Shown: piece after piece, positions 11,814-23,100 of the stretch | Numbering within the stretch: the first letter of the stretch is position 1 | How the letters are laid out: each line of letters begins with the position of its first letter | Assembly: GCF_000003815.2 (NCBI RefSeq) | Contig: NC_049990.1 | Location: 6,696,032 to 6,760,031, forward strand | Direction: 5' to 3' | DNA from: Branchiostoma floridae | Lineage: Eukaryota > Chordata > Leptocardii > Amphioxiformes > Branchiostomatidae | DNA: 64,000 nucleotides | Notes under the pieces: generated by a model | Seen by the model: the letters and a program-made list of their open reading frames with translations, nothing else | What the model was told of the DNA's origin: nothing | The model's database searches: none | Translations under genes and position numbers: made by a program

Positions 11814-12526
11814 CCCGGTACGGAAGAAGCCGTTTAATTGCACACCCGATTTGCCAGCGTATTTCGTACAATTATCCGGCTGGTGCAACAAATTAAAGCG
11901 AAGTTATCCAGCTGCACCGCACCACCACAGGATTTTGAGATTTCGTACAATTAACAGAAGTGTGTGGTTATCCGTTGTGCAATTAACTGGTTTCTTCTGT
12001 AAAATGAATCTGTAAATACGGTACATATCGACTGATTTCTCTGTCAGTACTATTACATAGAAACATGATCAGTTCAGCGACTTATACTGGTTTGAGCACG
12101 ATTTCAGTGTCTGTAAAGCCAGACAAGAGCCCTTTAAAGGAGACCTAATGACGGTGGAGACGCAGGTTTGTGATGCACTAATTGATGATCAGTCCAACGA
12201 TGGGTGAGACATAAAATAACACATTCCTCTGATGTCTCGCGCGCTGAGCAGTCTAGTGGTGGTGTGGACCAGCCATGTGAATTGTGTTTGACTACGACTG
12301 ACACTGTGATGTTCAAGGATCAGGCGGTACCATGTGTACACGCCGTTTTCTGGTGGTTGGCGCCAGATGCCACACAGCGTCAAGGAATTCGGTCTACATG
12401 CTAGTGCAGTTCAAGGCTCAGGGATGTAGCCCCGGCCGGGCTCCGAAGCCACAAGTTTGTCCCGCGGCCCGGTAGACTGCCGGATACCGATGTCCCCCAC
12501 GAGTGGGTTACGGCGTCTATTTCTTA
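11814..12526. other. gene-free stretch
   Basis: About 12000-12055 resembles 11010-11062 (CTGTAAATACGGTACATATC against CTGTAAATTTGGTACACATC), so the foldback and satellite sit between direct copies of a local sequence. About 12425-12480 is GC-rich with CGGCCGGGCTC. No exon was recognised. Confidence 0.45.
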
Positions 12527-13641
12527 CCGGTGTGACAGCGATCTCGCCCCCCCGTGATCTCGCCCCCCCCGGGGGCGAAATCACTAGCGATCTCGCCCTC
12601 CCCGGCTAGTGATCTCGCCCCCCTACCTCGCCCCCCTTTAGCGATTTCGCCCCCCCCCCCAAAAAACGGGTTTACATGACATTTTAGAAGTTGATTGGTA
12701 TAAATCACAAAATGCAGTTTCAGAATGATATAAGTACACGAGTTTGATACATAACTCCATTCATAGTGTCAATATTAACGTAATTACATGGTAATAAGAT
12801 AGTTGAACTTGTTTCAGACAAGGAGGGTTGGGTCCCTTGTATTCCCATTATTGCATATACCTGAGTCTTGACATAAGATGTATTTCATTGTATTCACCTG
12901 TCCTCAAGCAACCTATATATCTCCAATATGAAGTCTCTACCATGAAGTGACCACAAAATAACTATGTAATGTCTTTATTAATTATGCAAATATTAGGTAT
13001 TAATTAGAATAACGCACATTTTGGTATATGCACCTGGCCAAGGGATATCTTCACCTCCAACATGACTGTTTTTTCTAGTATTTAGGAACTGATGCATTTA
13101 CCCGTGTTTAAGACTGGTACTTTACCAGTGTTTGTGTAGCATTTAGCAACAGCTATATCAACTTGCGCGTAGATAGTGTTTATAATGAGAAACTATTATT
13201 CACGTGTTTTTTTGTTAGTGCTTTGGAAATGTTTCCAGCACAAGAAAGAAAACACTGTGACAAATTGAAAACATATAGCTGACGTATTCCGTACCATAGA
13301 CGGTGTTGATTTATACGTTCGCAGTAGCACTGTTTTTATGCCACCTCAGCTGCAAAAATTGTCTTTTTCATTTCAATGTTATGTTTGCACCGAACAATAT
13401 AGTATCGACTTTCGAGGTATGACATCTTACGGTACGGTAATAAGGTGCCATATAGGTACCAGGTAACACACCATATACATTACTCCCCAGGTGCAGTATA
13501 GTGCCAGGTAGCGCACCTGTAATATGTAGTAACCAGCTGCTTTGGGGGGGGGGGCGAAAACGCTAAAGGGGGGCGAAAACGCTAGTGATCTCGCCCCCCG
13601 GGGGGGCGAGATCACAGGGGGGGCGAGATCGCTGTCACACC
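12527..13641. mobile_element. element with G-tract terminal inverted repeats
   Basis: GTGTGACAGCGATCTCGCCC at 12530-12549 is repeated exactly inverted at 13621-13640. Next to each end are several units of C/G-tract plus GATCTCGCC or CGAAATCACTAG (12550-12660 and 13541-13620), in both orientations. The roughly 880-bp interior is AT-rich and contains no transposase-like frame. It is probably a non-autonomous DNA transposon. The frames at 13427-13846 and 13542-13742 run through the GC-rich end and are not accepted as genes. Confidence 0.7.
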
Positions 13642-14829
13642 TGATCTCGGGTTCATTTGAAGTCCGACTTAAATTCAACCCGGGACCCGGCCGGGTTCGG
13701 AAATACTCCGGGATTCGCAAGGTGTCCCACGGGACCATGTAGGGCTCACGCCCGAAATTGCCCCCAAACAGCCCGTGTACTGCCCAGAAGGGCCTTTTCT
13801 CCGATTGGGACCTGAGCAACGTAGTCGTAGTTGCAGTCAAACTCAATGAAGGTGACGCTTGTTGCTTGTAGCTGGTAGTCGTGCATTGGGAGGCCTGAAA
13901 GGGACGCCTTCGTACAAGCAGAAGATTTTGGCCTCCCTTGCACTGTTATGTTCCTTATATTTCATTGTCATGTATTTATTGTTTTTTCTTTAGTGCGAAA
14001 CAAATAAACAGTCTATAAAAATGATAAACATTGTGGTTTCGCTAAGGCTCGGCGCCTTTGCAGCCAAATACAACGGGTCATCCCTACTCCTCTTTATAAG
14101 TGTGTTTGGTTCTTCTACTTGCAAAGATTTGACGCCTAAGGCCAGCACCTGAAGATCCCCCATACACGAAGCCATAGGCCTTACGTCATCATCTGAAATA
14201 GCGAATACAACCCCTCAGAATCGTGCCCTGGTGGGGTTCGAACCTCCGCCTTCTGGAATCATACTAAATTTGAAATTAAAATCACACAGAAACTGTGAGA
14301 AACTGTCCAAATAGAATTCAACTTAATTCTCATGTTTCAACACCTGAAGGACTGAAACATTGTCTCCATCCTGCTGTATGCATTTGCAAACAGAAGTATG
14401 GTAAATACCTTTCTATGCCTTAATTTTGCGATGCCAAAAACATTGGACTACGCCTACAAAAATGCATCATGTATTTGGACCTTTATATTTTCGAAATCAT
14501 CTATTTGACTTGGAGTAACCTGAGGCTAATTTAAGGACGCGCCATAATTTGCACCCTCCAGGCGTCCAGAAAAATGTTGCCGTTTTCTGCTAATGAATTA
14601 TCGACATATCTTCAGCCAGAGAGGTCAATGTGAATGTCAACTGTTAAGAACACACGCGGAGTTCTCCATGTACACTAACCTGTGGTCAACTCTGATAAGT
14701 AACACTGTTGATAACACTTGTTCAGTAATTGTCCTAAACCCCACTGGGTTCGAATACCTAGCTGGTCCCATTGGGGAAAGATACTCTATGTACAGTTATT
14801 TCCCCACTTGTCGGGCAGATGAAATCTTT
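13642..14829. other. gene-free stretch
   Basis: No exon recognised. Around 14050-14100 the sequence CGGGTCATCCCTACTC resembles 18905-18930, a dispersed repeat. A B-box-like GGGGTTCGAACCTCC occurs at 14233-14247 without a matching A box. The plus-strand frame at 14593-14997 has no domain-like feature and runs into the next inverted-repeat element. Confidence 0.45.
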
Positions 14830-15063
14830 ATACCCCTGTCACATTATCCACGATCTTTTGGCGTATCGATGGAAGATCGGCCATATTTAAGGTCGACAGA
14901 GGGTTGCGCGTATTTTTCACCTGAAAACCGTCCCTGTCACATAAAAGCCATATTTTGTACCTTGTACAATTGGTGTGCAATAAAGTTATTATTATAAGCG
15001 GGGCTCGGGCGATTGCCGCAGAATAGTCGTCCGATCGATTTTCGCCAAATGTGACAGGGGTAT
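14830..15063. mobile_element. short MITE
   Basis: The ends ATACCCCTGTCACATT (14830-14845) and AATGTGACAGGGGTAT (15048-15063) are inverted copies. Further in, GATCGG on the left and CCGATCG on the right are also inverted. The length is about 234 bp and there is no coding frame of its own. Confidence 0.7.
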
Positions 15064-16889
15064 TACGATTAACGATTACGAGTACATGTACCTAGTTTCA
15101 GCTAGGGATGTACGTACACTCGGGTGGGACGTGAAACCGTGTTTGAGGACAGCCATACATTGAGCCCGGTAAAGAACCCGACGAAAAGAGTGGGGTTTTC
15201 CCCGGCACCGTATGACTGTATCAAACCTCACAATCCAGTCTTAGGAAGTAATACAAAATTGGTGTGTTATGCCTAGAGGTGGTTTGCCGATTGTGTAAAA
15301 CAATGACACGAAACAAAACAGTTCTCTGGTAACACATGAACATGATTGTACAATGACAACTACAAAGAAATATAGCATCAACTGCAGTAGATGCATTCTT
15401 ATTTGTGATCAATAGTAAACTGTAATTATATGTGATCAATAGTAAACTGTAATTATATTATAGGTTTTCTATTGTTGATAAAAATATCTCTTGTGTCGGC
15501 GCCAGTGGTATGGCGTAAGAACAAGAAATCAAATCTCTAGGTCCATAATTTCTGCACATGTCTGTAAATGTGTGTCATTAGTTTCATTTTCCCCATATAT
15601 GAGACATACCTAATAGAGCTATACATAGACGTATGAGTACTTTGACAAGTGGTTACCGTGAACCATGCCCTATGGTTTGGGTCACTTCTTTTGCCAAAAC
15701 ACATCCAGAGATTTTGATGAATTGCTGGAGGGACAGACCTTCTTTCATTACACGAAATATGTATGTGTCAACACGATAGACCTTCTTGTCAAATAAATTT
15801 TTCATCGGACCCCCAAGATCATGCGGTGTGTTTTCTTCGTGGTGAAGTTACGTGAAGACTTCTTCTGCCAGTCACCAGAAGACAGATTCCGGCGCCATGA
15901 CCTACTGACACGCTCTTCAGAAGTAGCCGGAGGTATGTTCTATCTATTTGTCGACGAAACCCCAGAAAGAAACTCGGCATTTGGGTCGCATTGACCACGC
16001 AGTGCCTTGTGGGATATAAATCTGCGGGCCCCTTTGGTGAGGAGACCCATTTTAAGTGAAAGTATGCCCAACAATTCACCCCTGCATCGCTGCAATGCTG
16101 ATTTGAGTAAACAGTTGATATATTAAAGGGGAGCAGACATTCGTCAACAGAACAGTTCGCTACTGCTCTGCATCCAGGCTGCTAGGACAGCGTGACTGAC
16201 CGTATATCAGATCCCAGGGGAGGAATAGACGAGAAGACGAGCACAAGACGACCGTCCCACCCTCTTTTGATTTCACCTGATATTCAGAAGGTACAAGAGT
16301 ATGTATCATCTTCAGTATCCTCTGATCCGCTGATACTTCTTATCGCATTCACATCGCGCGGTCGCATACGACGTAGGCCGTCGTAAGATTTTGATGTAGT
16401 AGAATTTTCAATCAGGCCGTGACAGAACTAACCACCGACATGGATCCAAAACAGCATTTTGTGTACCAAGACAGTTAAACTTTGCAGGAGACGCGTGCAT
16501 TTTTTTACCTCCAAAATGCCCGAAGTTAGCGATCGTACGACGATCGCACGGCCTATGTGACCACCCCCTTATGGCGCTGACAGACAGTGACAGACAGAAT
16601 TCCCAGATCCGATGATAAGATCTTCAAACTTCGCTCCTTCATGATCAAAATATCCAAACTTGTTGACTAGCCACTCATCATACTAGTCCCAGAATGTTTA
16701 GCATTTTGATCCTTGTCCCTGTTGTCTTCATTATACTGTTTACAAACTCCCCATCTATAAGACGAATGTCATGGCTTTGCAGTTATAGACTAGACGTCTC
16801 TCTATAGCCTAGATAGGCATTATCTTTTCAATGATCAGACCTTCCTTTGGGGAGATCGTTGAGCCTTCAGGCCCGTGTATTAGAAAGAC
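15064..16889. other. gene-free stretch with small repeats
   Basis: 15120-15230 resembles part of 29230-29345 (CGAAAAGAGTGGGGTTTTCC against CGAAAAGAGTAGGGGTCCTT), a dispersed repeat. A 26-bp unit GATCAATAGTAAACTGTAAT plus ATAT.. is tandemly doubled at about 15407-15460. Around 16360-16380 and 16530-16552 there are CG-rich palindromic words (ACGATCGTACGACGATCG type). No exon was recognised. Confidence 0.45.
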
Positions 16890-16995
16890 TTAAGGTAGGT
16901 TCACATGTGCGTATATATTTAAGTCCATAAGAGGTCCGTGTGTTAGCCTCTACCAGGCTCCACAGGTCGCTGAAAAATAATAGACATTGGACATA
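16890..16995. repeat. solo end related to the 1016-1538 element
   Basis: AAGGTAGGTTCACATGTGCG, then GTCCATAAGAGGTCCGTG and CCTCTACCAGGCTCCACAGG. These are the same words in the same order as the outer element at 1 kb, without the nested MITE. No opposite end was found nearby, so it is a fragment. Confidence 0.65.
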
Positions 16996-18177
16996 ACACA
17001 GCATTTTCCCTATAGGTTTTAGGCGTCAAACCTCTGTTCGATAAATGCAGCAACACGCTTATCGGGAAGTGTAGAGAAGACGCAATGGGCTAAAACCACG
17101 CCCTCTCTCCCATCACTTGATCACCAATGACCAATCTTTCATCATCCAAATATATCTGCAGACGGTTTGTATGCATATTGATAGATGAGTAATTCAAGGC
17201 GTTTGGATATAGAGCAAAGATGGGTATCTCCTAGCCTTCTACAGTCGTCTTGCGATAATGAAATGCAGCCAAATATTTAGTGTTGTTTGTTTCGGAGGTC
17301 TTGGTTTGTTTACATTTGCCAAATCTAAAGACAGGGGTATAAGTACGGAATATGTCAAAGATGAACCCCATTCTACTAGCTACAGACGGTTCATTGCTGC
17401 GACGTTAACTGGATTTTTGCAACCCTAGACTTCATAACTAAAACACCATGCAAAATGTAAAGGTATAACTTAAAAGACAACAAAACACACGTGCACATTA
17501 AGATTTATTTCCACATTTGAAATTCTTTGAGTGCTCTGTCAAAGTTAAGGTGGCTACGTGGTCACCGCCCAAGTGAAATGGGACCAAAACTGGCCACGCC
17601 ATGCTTAATATGATGACAACGCGCTCAAGAGCCTATAAATCTTCGTTATCTTAAGGAAAGGCCAAGACCCCTTCTAAATCGGTAGGATATGATAAATAGC
17701 GTCTCTTCAAAACGTCTTCACCAACAGGATTAGGTACAAGGCGACGATATATGTTCTTTAAGTGGGAGTCCAGATCAACAGTACCAGAAGCATGCCTGAC
17801 ACAATGTTTTGGACGAGTAGTTTTGTTTTTTGTTCAAGTGCTGGGACAGTTATAGACAGCTAGTGGTGACGCACTTAGGTAAACGTAGTTGAATTAACGC
17901 CAATACGTAACATATACATGTATGTATAAAAAAGAAATATTAACAAAATATAATCTTTACTGTACCAAAATATGACAAAGTTGATAAATATGCAAGGAAT
18001 ATATAAAGCAATGTTACAATATGAAAACTTTTGACGCATCGTTGTCACTACAAATAGAAATCAACAAGAAACCACAGCTGGGCATATTGTGTAATTATTA
18101 CGGCTAGAGGGTGTACTTGCAATAGCTGAAGGGTCAATGACCCCCAGGCCTTCCAAACGTTCTTCTTGCCCTGCAGG
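16996..18177. other. gene-free stretch
   Basis: No exon recognised. A segment at 18116-18175 (AATAGCTGAAGGGTCAATGA..) is repeated at 18705-18765, both followed by GGCCTTCCAA. The remainder is AT-rich. Confidence 0.45.
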
Positions 18178-18573
18178 TAGGCCATGTTGATTTGATTGTA
18201 TGGATGGCATCCTCTGGGAACCCAAAAACTGATGCGAGCGCGCGAATGAAAAAATGACCATAAAAAGTTGCCTTCATTATCAAATCTAAGTGTTGAACAA
18301 ATGACTGAACATACAGAATATAGTATATCGAACAATAGATTCTTCATTATGTTCTTTCACATCTTCTTTGACCTTGAAATGACATTAATATGTGTTTTCC
18401 GATGTTTCGATTTTTGCAACACAGGCATAAATTTGCTCATTTTGCGGCTGCTTTGAACGATTTACAGTATGCCTACAAAGTTTTTTTTATTCTATTTTTA
18501 TTTTTGGAAACGGCTGAAAATCTATGCGCGCACGGATGTTATCTATTTAATCACATCAACTGAAATATTGCCT
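18178..18573. mobile_element. non-autonomous DNA element, family E copy 2
   Basis: The same ends and order as 9115-9953 (AGGCCATGTTGATTTGATTG, TGATGCGAGCGCG, then the right end GGATGTTATCTATTTAATCA), but without the nested hAT-like MITE. It therefore supplies the empty target site AACAATAG at 18331-18338. Confidence 0.75.
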
Positions 18574-19679
18574 ACTGTGTCTAGTTATTATGTAATGTGA
18601 TTTTACTCCATGCTGTAAGATCAACGGTGTTCAGATTGCACTGTAACTCTGCGATGTTGATTTGAGGAAAGAAAGAAAGAAAGAAAGATAAAGAGTTTAC
18701 GTGAAATAGCTGAAAGGTCAATGACCTCGGGCCTTCCAAGCGTCCTTTTGCCCAGCAGTGAACGATGATGGACAGGTCTTAAGTTATCCCCGGCCAGATT
18801 GTTTGGTTCCTTAGCTGTGACATTACGAAGACGCTGTGCATACTTGTGCGCCAGTGGCTGCCAAACGGGGCGATATATAAGCTGGACGCAGTAGGCGCTG
18901 TTTGGACAAGTACACCGGGTCACCCTACTCTTCTGCATAAGTGTTTTTGGGCTCAACAATTGGGTAGAAAAAATAGGATTGAGAGAGCAGTACTAGTGTT
19001 GATTAGAGCGTACAGAGGTGTAAAGTTCTCCTCTACCGGTTCTTGAACCGTCGGGAAAATGTCTGGGGTACCAGTAATGATAAAAAGAATCAGGTAGGTC
19101 TTTTAAATTTTTGTTTATTCTTTATATTTCGCTAGGAAATCCCCATATCGATCGCCAACGCGTTTTTCAATGGGCCCTGGTGCTACAAGTCAACAATCTA
19201 TGGAATTAACAGAAAGTTAATAAAATTAAACCAAATTAAAATAACATTGTTTGAAAGCGTATTAAAACTGTTGCAATCCTAAAGAGAAATTAGTGAAACT
19301 TTGCATATGTAAAATAAGTTAGGAAATGAAGGATAGAGGTGCTTTACGTGAATATTCATCTGTTAGTAAAAGTCATCCTGGTTGGGACAAGGATAGCAGT
19401 GATTCAAACCATATATAGGGCGCCTTGAAGCAGTAGTTGACTTTGTCGCTTTTGGATAACAATGATGATAGGGAATCCCACAGGGCTGCATCAGAAAAAG
19501 AGGGAAGTCTTTTCTTGTACCGCAATTTTTAGCATTTGCGGAGAGGACAGAAGAGACTCGGGAGCTATAATACGACTGGATATGCAGGCTATGCAAATTT
19601 TACCTCCCCAACTCTAGCCACAAGACCACCTTGCCACCTTACCGATGCATTGTTGTCTTTCTAAGTTGAAGGAAAAGAG
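18574..19679. other. gene-free stretch
   Basis: A short GAAA microsatellite lies at about 18667-18690. 18800-18960 resembles 14040-14100 in part. 19530-19580 carries GCGGAGAGGACAGAAGAGAC, the same words as the hairpin at 39336-39420. No exon was recognised. Confidence 0.45.
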
Positions 19680-20117
19680 AGTCTTGGCCCCACGGCACCC
19701 TGAGGATCATACTAACATTGCAATGTATTGTTGTTGTTTTCTATATCAATTAAAAGGTGGAGCAAGTCTTGATTCCACGGACCATTGAGGACCATACTAA
19801 CATTTGAATGTATTGTTGTTTTCTATATTGAAAGTTGGTTCGAGTTTAAGTTCCCAGGGCCCCTGAGGATCATACTAACATTGTAATGATTTGTTGTTTT
19901 CTACGTTAAAAGGTGGGCCGAGTCTTGGTTCCACGGCCCCCTGAGGATCATACTGACATTGTAATGATGTGTTGTTTTCTATATTAAAAGGTGGAGCAAG
20001 TTTTGATTCCACGGACCATTGAGGATCATACTGACATTGTAATGATTTGTTGTTTTTTTGTATTGAAAGGTGGAGCGAGTGTTATTTCCACGGACCCCTG
20101 AGGATCATACTCGGAAG
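19680..20117. repeat. 78-bp tandem repeat
   Basis: About five and a half units. Each has the order TTCCACGG..CC, TGAGGATCATACT, ACATTGTAATG, TTGTTGTTTTCTA and AAAGGTGGAGC. The last unit stops after CCCCTGAGGATCATACT and runs straight into the first recognised exon of the death-domain gene. The period is a multiple of three, but units contain stops and are not coding. Confidence 0.85.
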
Positions 20118-20118
20118 A

Positions 20119-23100
20119 ATGCCACTGCGGCCGAACTCGAACCTGAAGATGCGCCCTGACGAGTCGGAGGTGGAGTGGGTGGAGAGAATACGGACTTGGT
20201 ACAAGGCCATGTGGAAGAGTGAGAAAGAAATCGACGATAGACGTAGGAGAGGTAAGCACTGTTTCATAGAATATCACATATAGTACGACTGTTAGCCTAG
20301 CTAGTAAACAAACACAGATCGTCTCCGTATCTAAAGTTATCCGTATCTTACTTTGTCTGTATAACCTAGTTCGAAATACAAATCTCATGTATCGATAAAC
20401 GTAATGCTGTTTAATATTGTACAGTTACCATGGCTATATCTAGCCTTTGATACTGAGCCTCCGGCTAGTTGGGTAGCCCAGGCTATATTCCTCTTTATAC
20501 AGCCACTATAAATCAAATAAAATAAGAATCTCTCACGTTATATAGATTTGGAGTTTGCAGAGGATATCATACAGAACATTTACTTAGGCCGTGTTGATTT
20601 GACTATATCGATGACGACTTCTTTTGGGAACCCCCAAGCTGGTGCGAGCGTGTGAATGAAAACTAAATTTAAATGTAAGACGTAAGATGTTTCACAAAAG
20701 ACCGTACAAGTCAAGTACTGGTCGTCGCATCACACACAAAGTATTTTATATTCTTATTCTCTTGAAGCCGGTCAATTTGGACTGTATGTTGTGCGGTAAT
20801 ATAGCAATTGGCTGAATACCAACGTCCTACACAGAGAAAGATGCGACAATGATAGATATATATGTATATACAGCAATGTCTTCTTCCTGGCATTTGCCGG
20901 AAGCAAGTGTCTTGGTGCCGGGCGGTGTCAACAACAAGTGGTAGATGCCAGCGACATAACGATCTATCGAGATAGTCTCACGTTTCAAAACATTCACACA
21001 TTTCACTTCTATGTTGCTATTTCTTTCTATTTGTCCAAGTCATCTTCGGGATTTATAGTACATGTATATAGGTTTGACGTCAAAGTAACAAAAGCCAAAT
21101 AGATATTTCTTATGAAAATTGAATCTTGGGCTAAGCAAACATATTTCTGCTACGTCGCTACACAGTTCGTTCAAACAGTGCCACATCATAAATGTTTCTC
21201 ATTGATTCTCATTGTCCAATGTACGTAGGTTCTGCTGACAGAACTGCATCAGTCCGTTTTTAAACGTTGTTATTGTTGTCTGCTGTATCTGCCTGGCAGA
21301 TCTATAGGCAGCCACGGAGTCTGATGGAGACAGCATAACTGAAGAATGATTTGTTGCATAATTTGCTGAGCTAAGGCCAAGGTTTCCACTATCGCCATGA
21401 GACATCTAGCAATATAAATTGCAAGTCAACAGAAATTATCTTTGTGTCAGCGTCTCGTAATCTTACCTTAAAATGTCTTGCATTTCCTGACGTTCATCTG
21501 ACGTGAACACTCGTCGCCGAGAAGCCAACCAGTTCAGCTCGAAATTTCTAGAGGGCAATTTACAAATAGACGAGGAGTAGCCATAGGCATATGCATGCAT
21601 GGTGGTCGACACGTTGGCAGGCAGATACCAGAAATCGTTGCAATTCGTCTTCCGTATTTGGACGTACTACTTTAATGACCGATCACAATGAAGGAACCCG
21701 GTGGAAATGGAACCTGACGTCAACATGGCAGTTCAATTTCAGGACAAAGCATTTAGCTTTTCTGAGCTGTGGCTGTTTCTAAACTTGCTGCCGCTATCTT
21801 GAGGTGTCACTTTGATGAATTAAGACCTTTGTGCAGACATGTATTTGGCCCATTGGGCTAAGTACAGGTCACAAAAAAGGAAAGTTTTCAAATACATAAT
21901 AGATAAAGTTACAAGCTAGTATGATCTACATGCAGTACGCGGAGTCGGCCACTTTCCTTGTAAGGCAACACTGATTTGATATTATCCGCTGGGCATTTAA
22001 AAAAATATGTGAGCGTGCGTAGAATTGTTGGGCAAGAAATGTTGCCTTCAATATGAAATCTAAGTGGTCAGAAAGGTTGAACGAATTATCAAACACACAT
22101 AACATTGTTTACAAAACAATGAATGCCTTGCTTTTTCTTCTTTGACATATTTTTTACGCTAGAATACTTCGCTCATTCTCATTTTCGGCTGTTTGCCGTG
22201 AAATGAGTTTTCAAGAAGTGCCGTAACATAGAATGTGCGGGTTATAACAGGTACTTGTTGTTTTTCAGAGTTGAAAGCTGTGACACAGAGTATTGGTGAC
22301 TACTTCAGAAGAGCGAAGAGACTAGGTGGGTATCAGTAGACATCTACCGACGATCGATGTCAAGCGGAGTTCTACTCTTAGTTGTACTCCTGGTTCCGAT
22401 TGGTTGGTAATTGGTAGAACCCGGTTCAATCCCGGGAAGGGCATCTTGGTTGGAGTTGCACCCGTCTTGGAAGGGACGAAACAGCAAGGCCTAGGACACT
22501 TGCAGCATTATATGACACGAACTTGGCACTATAAGCTTCTGAACAAAACGAACGGACGAAGACGTCACACCCTTCACCTTGTTTGAACCTAGAAAAGGGG
22601 ACTTCTTTATACAGTATTGACGACTTCTTCTCGAGGGTGAAGAGATTAAGTAGGTATATGTATAAAGCCATCAATTTGAGGATTGCCGACGCCGCGTACT
22701 GCGGCTTATTTCAACTTCTTAAAATACAAATGGGCCAAATCCACAGAGATACCACGGTACTGACAAGGCATCTATGGGGAAAGAAAGAATGTCTTAATAC
22801 AGCGTTGTCAACAGAATACGTAAGCCCACCAAAGTGTGGTCTCATTTTATACTAGGTTCTTATCAACACAACCCTGAGATTTTATCTGCCGATGGCAAGG
22901 GAACCTTTCGGATACCTCCCTCTGGGCTTCATGACCTCAGATACTCCTTACAACAGAGTCCAGTCATCACATCTCAATACGACAAGGAGTAGTCTAGTAA
23001 ATACGCAATGGTAACAGTACAGTTACAAATGTACTAGATTTTGGCGACGGTCAAACCAAGGAGCTTTTATCAGCTGATAAAAGCTCCTCGGTCAAACGCT

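Noticed and set aside
13427-13846. 139-codon minus-strand frame
   Set aside because: It runs through the G-tract end of the element; the residues are Pro/Gly-rich translation of simple repeats.
14220-14260. tRNA gene suggested by GGGGTTCGAACCTCC
   Set aside because: No A box, acceptor stem or anticodon arm can be drawn; probably a repeat.
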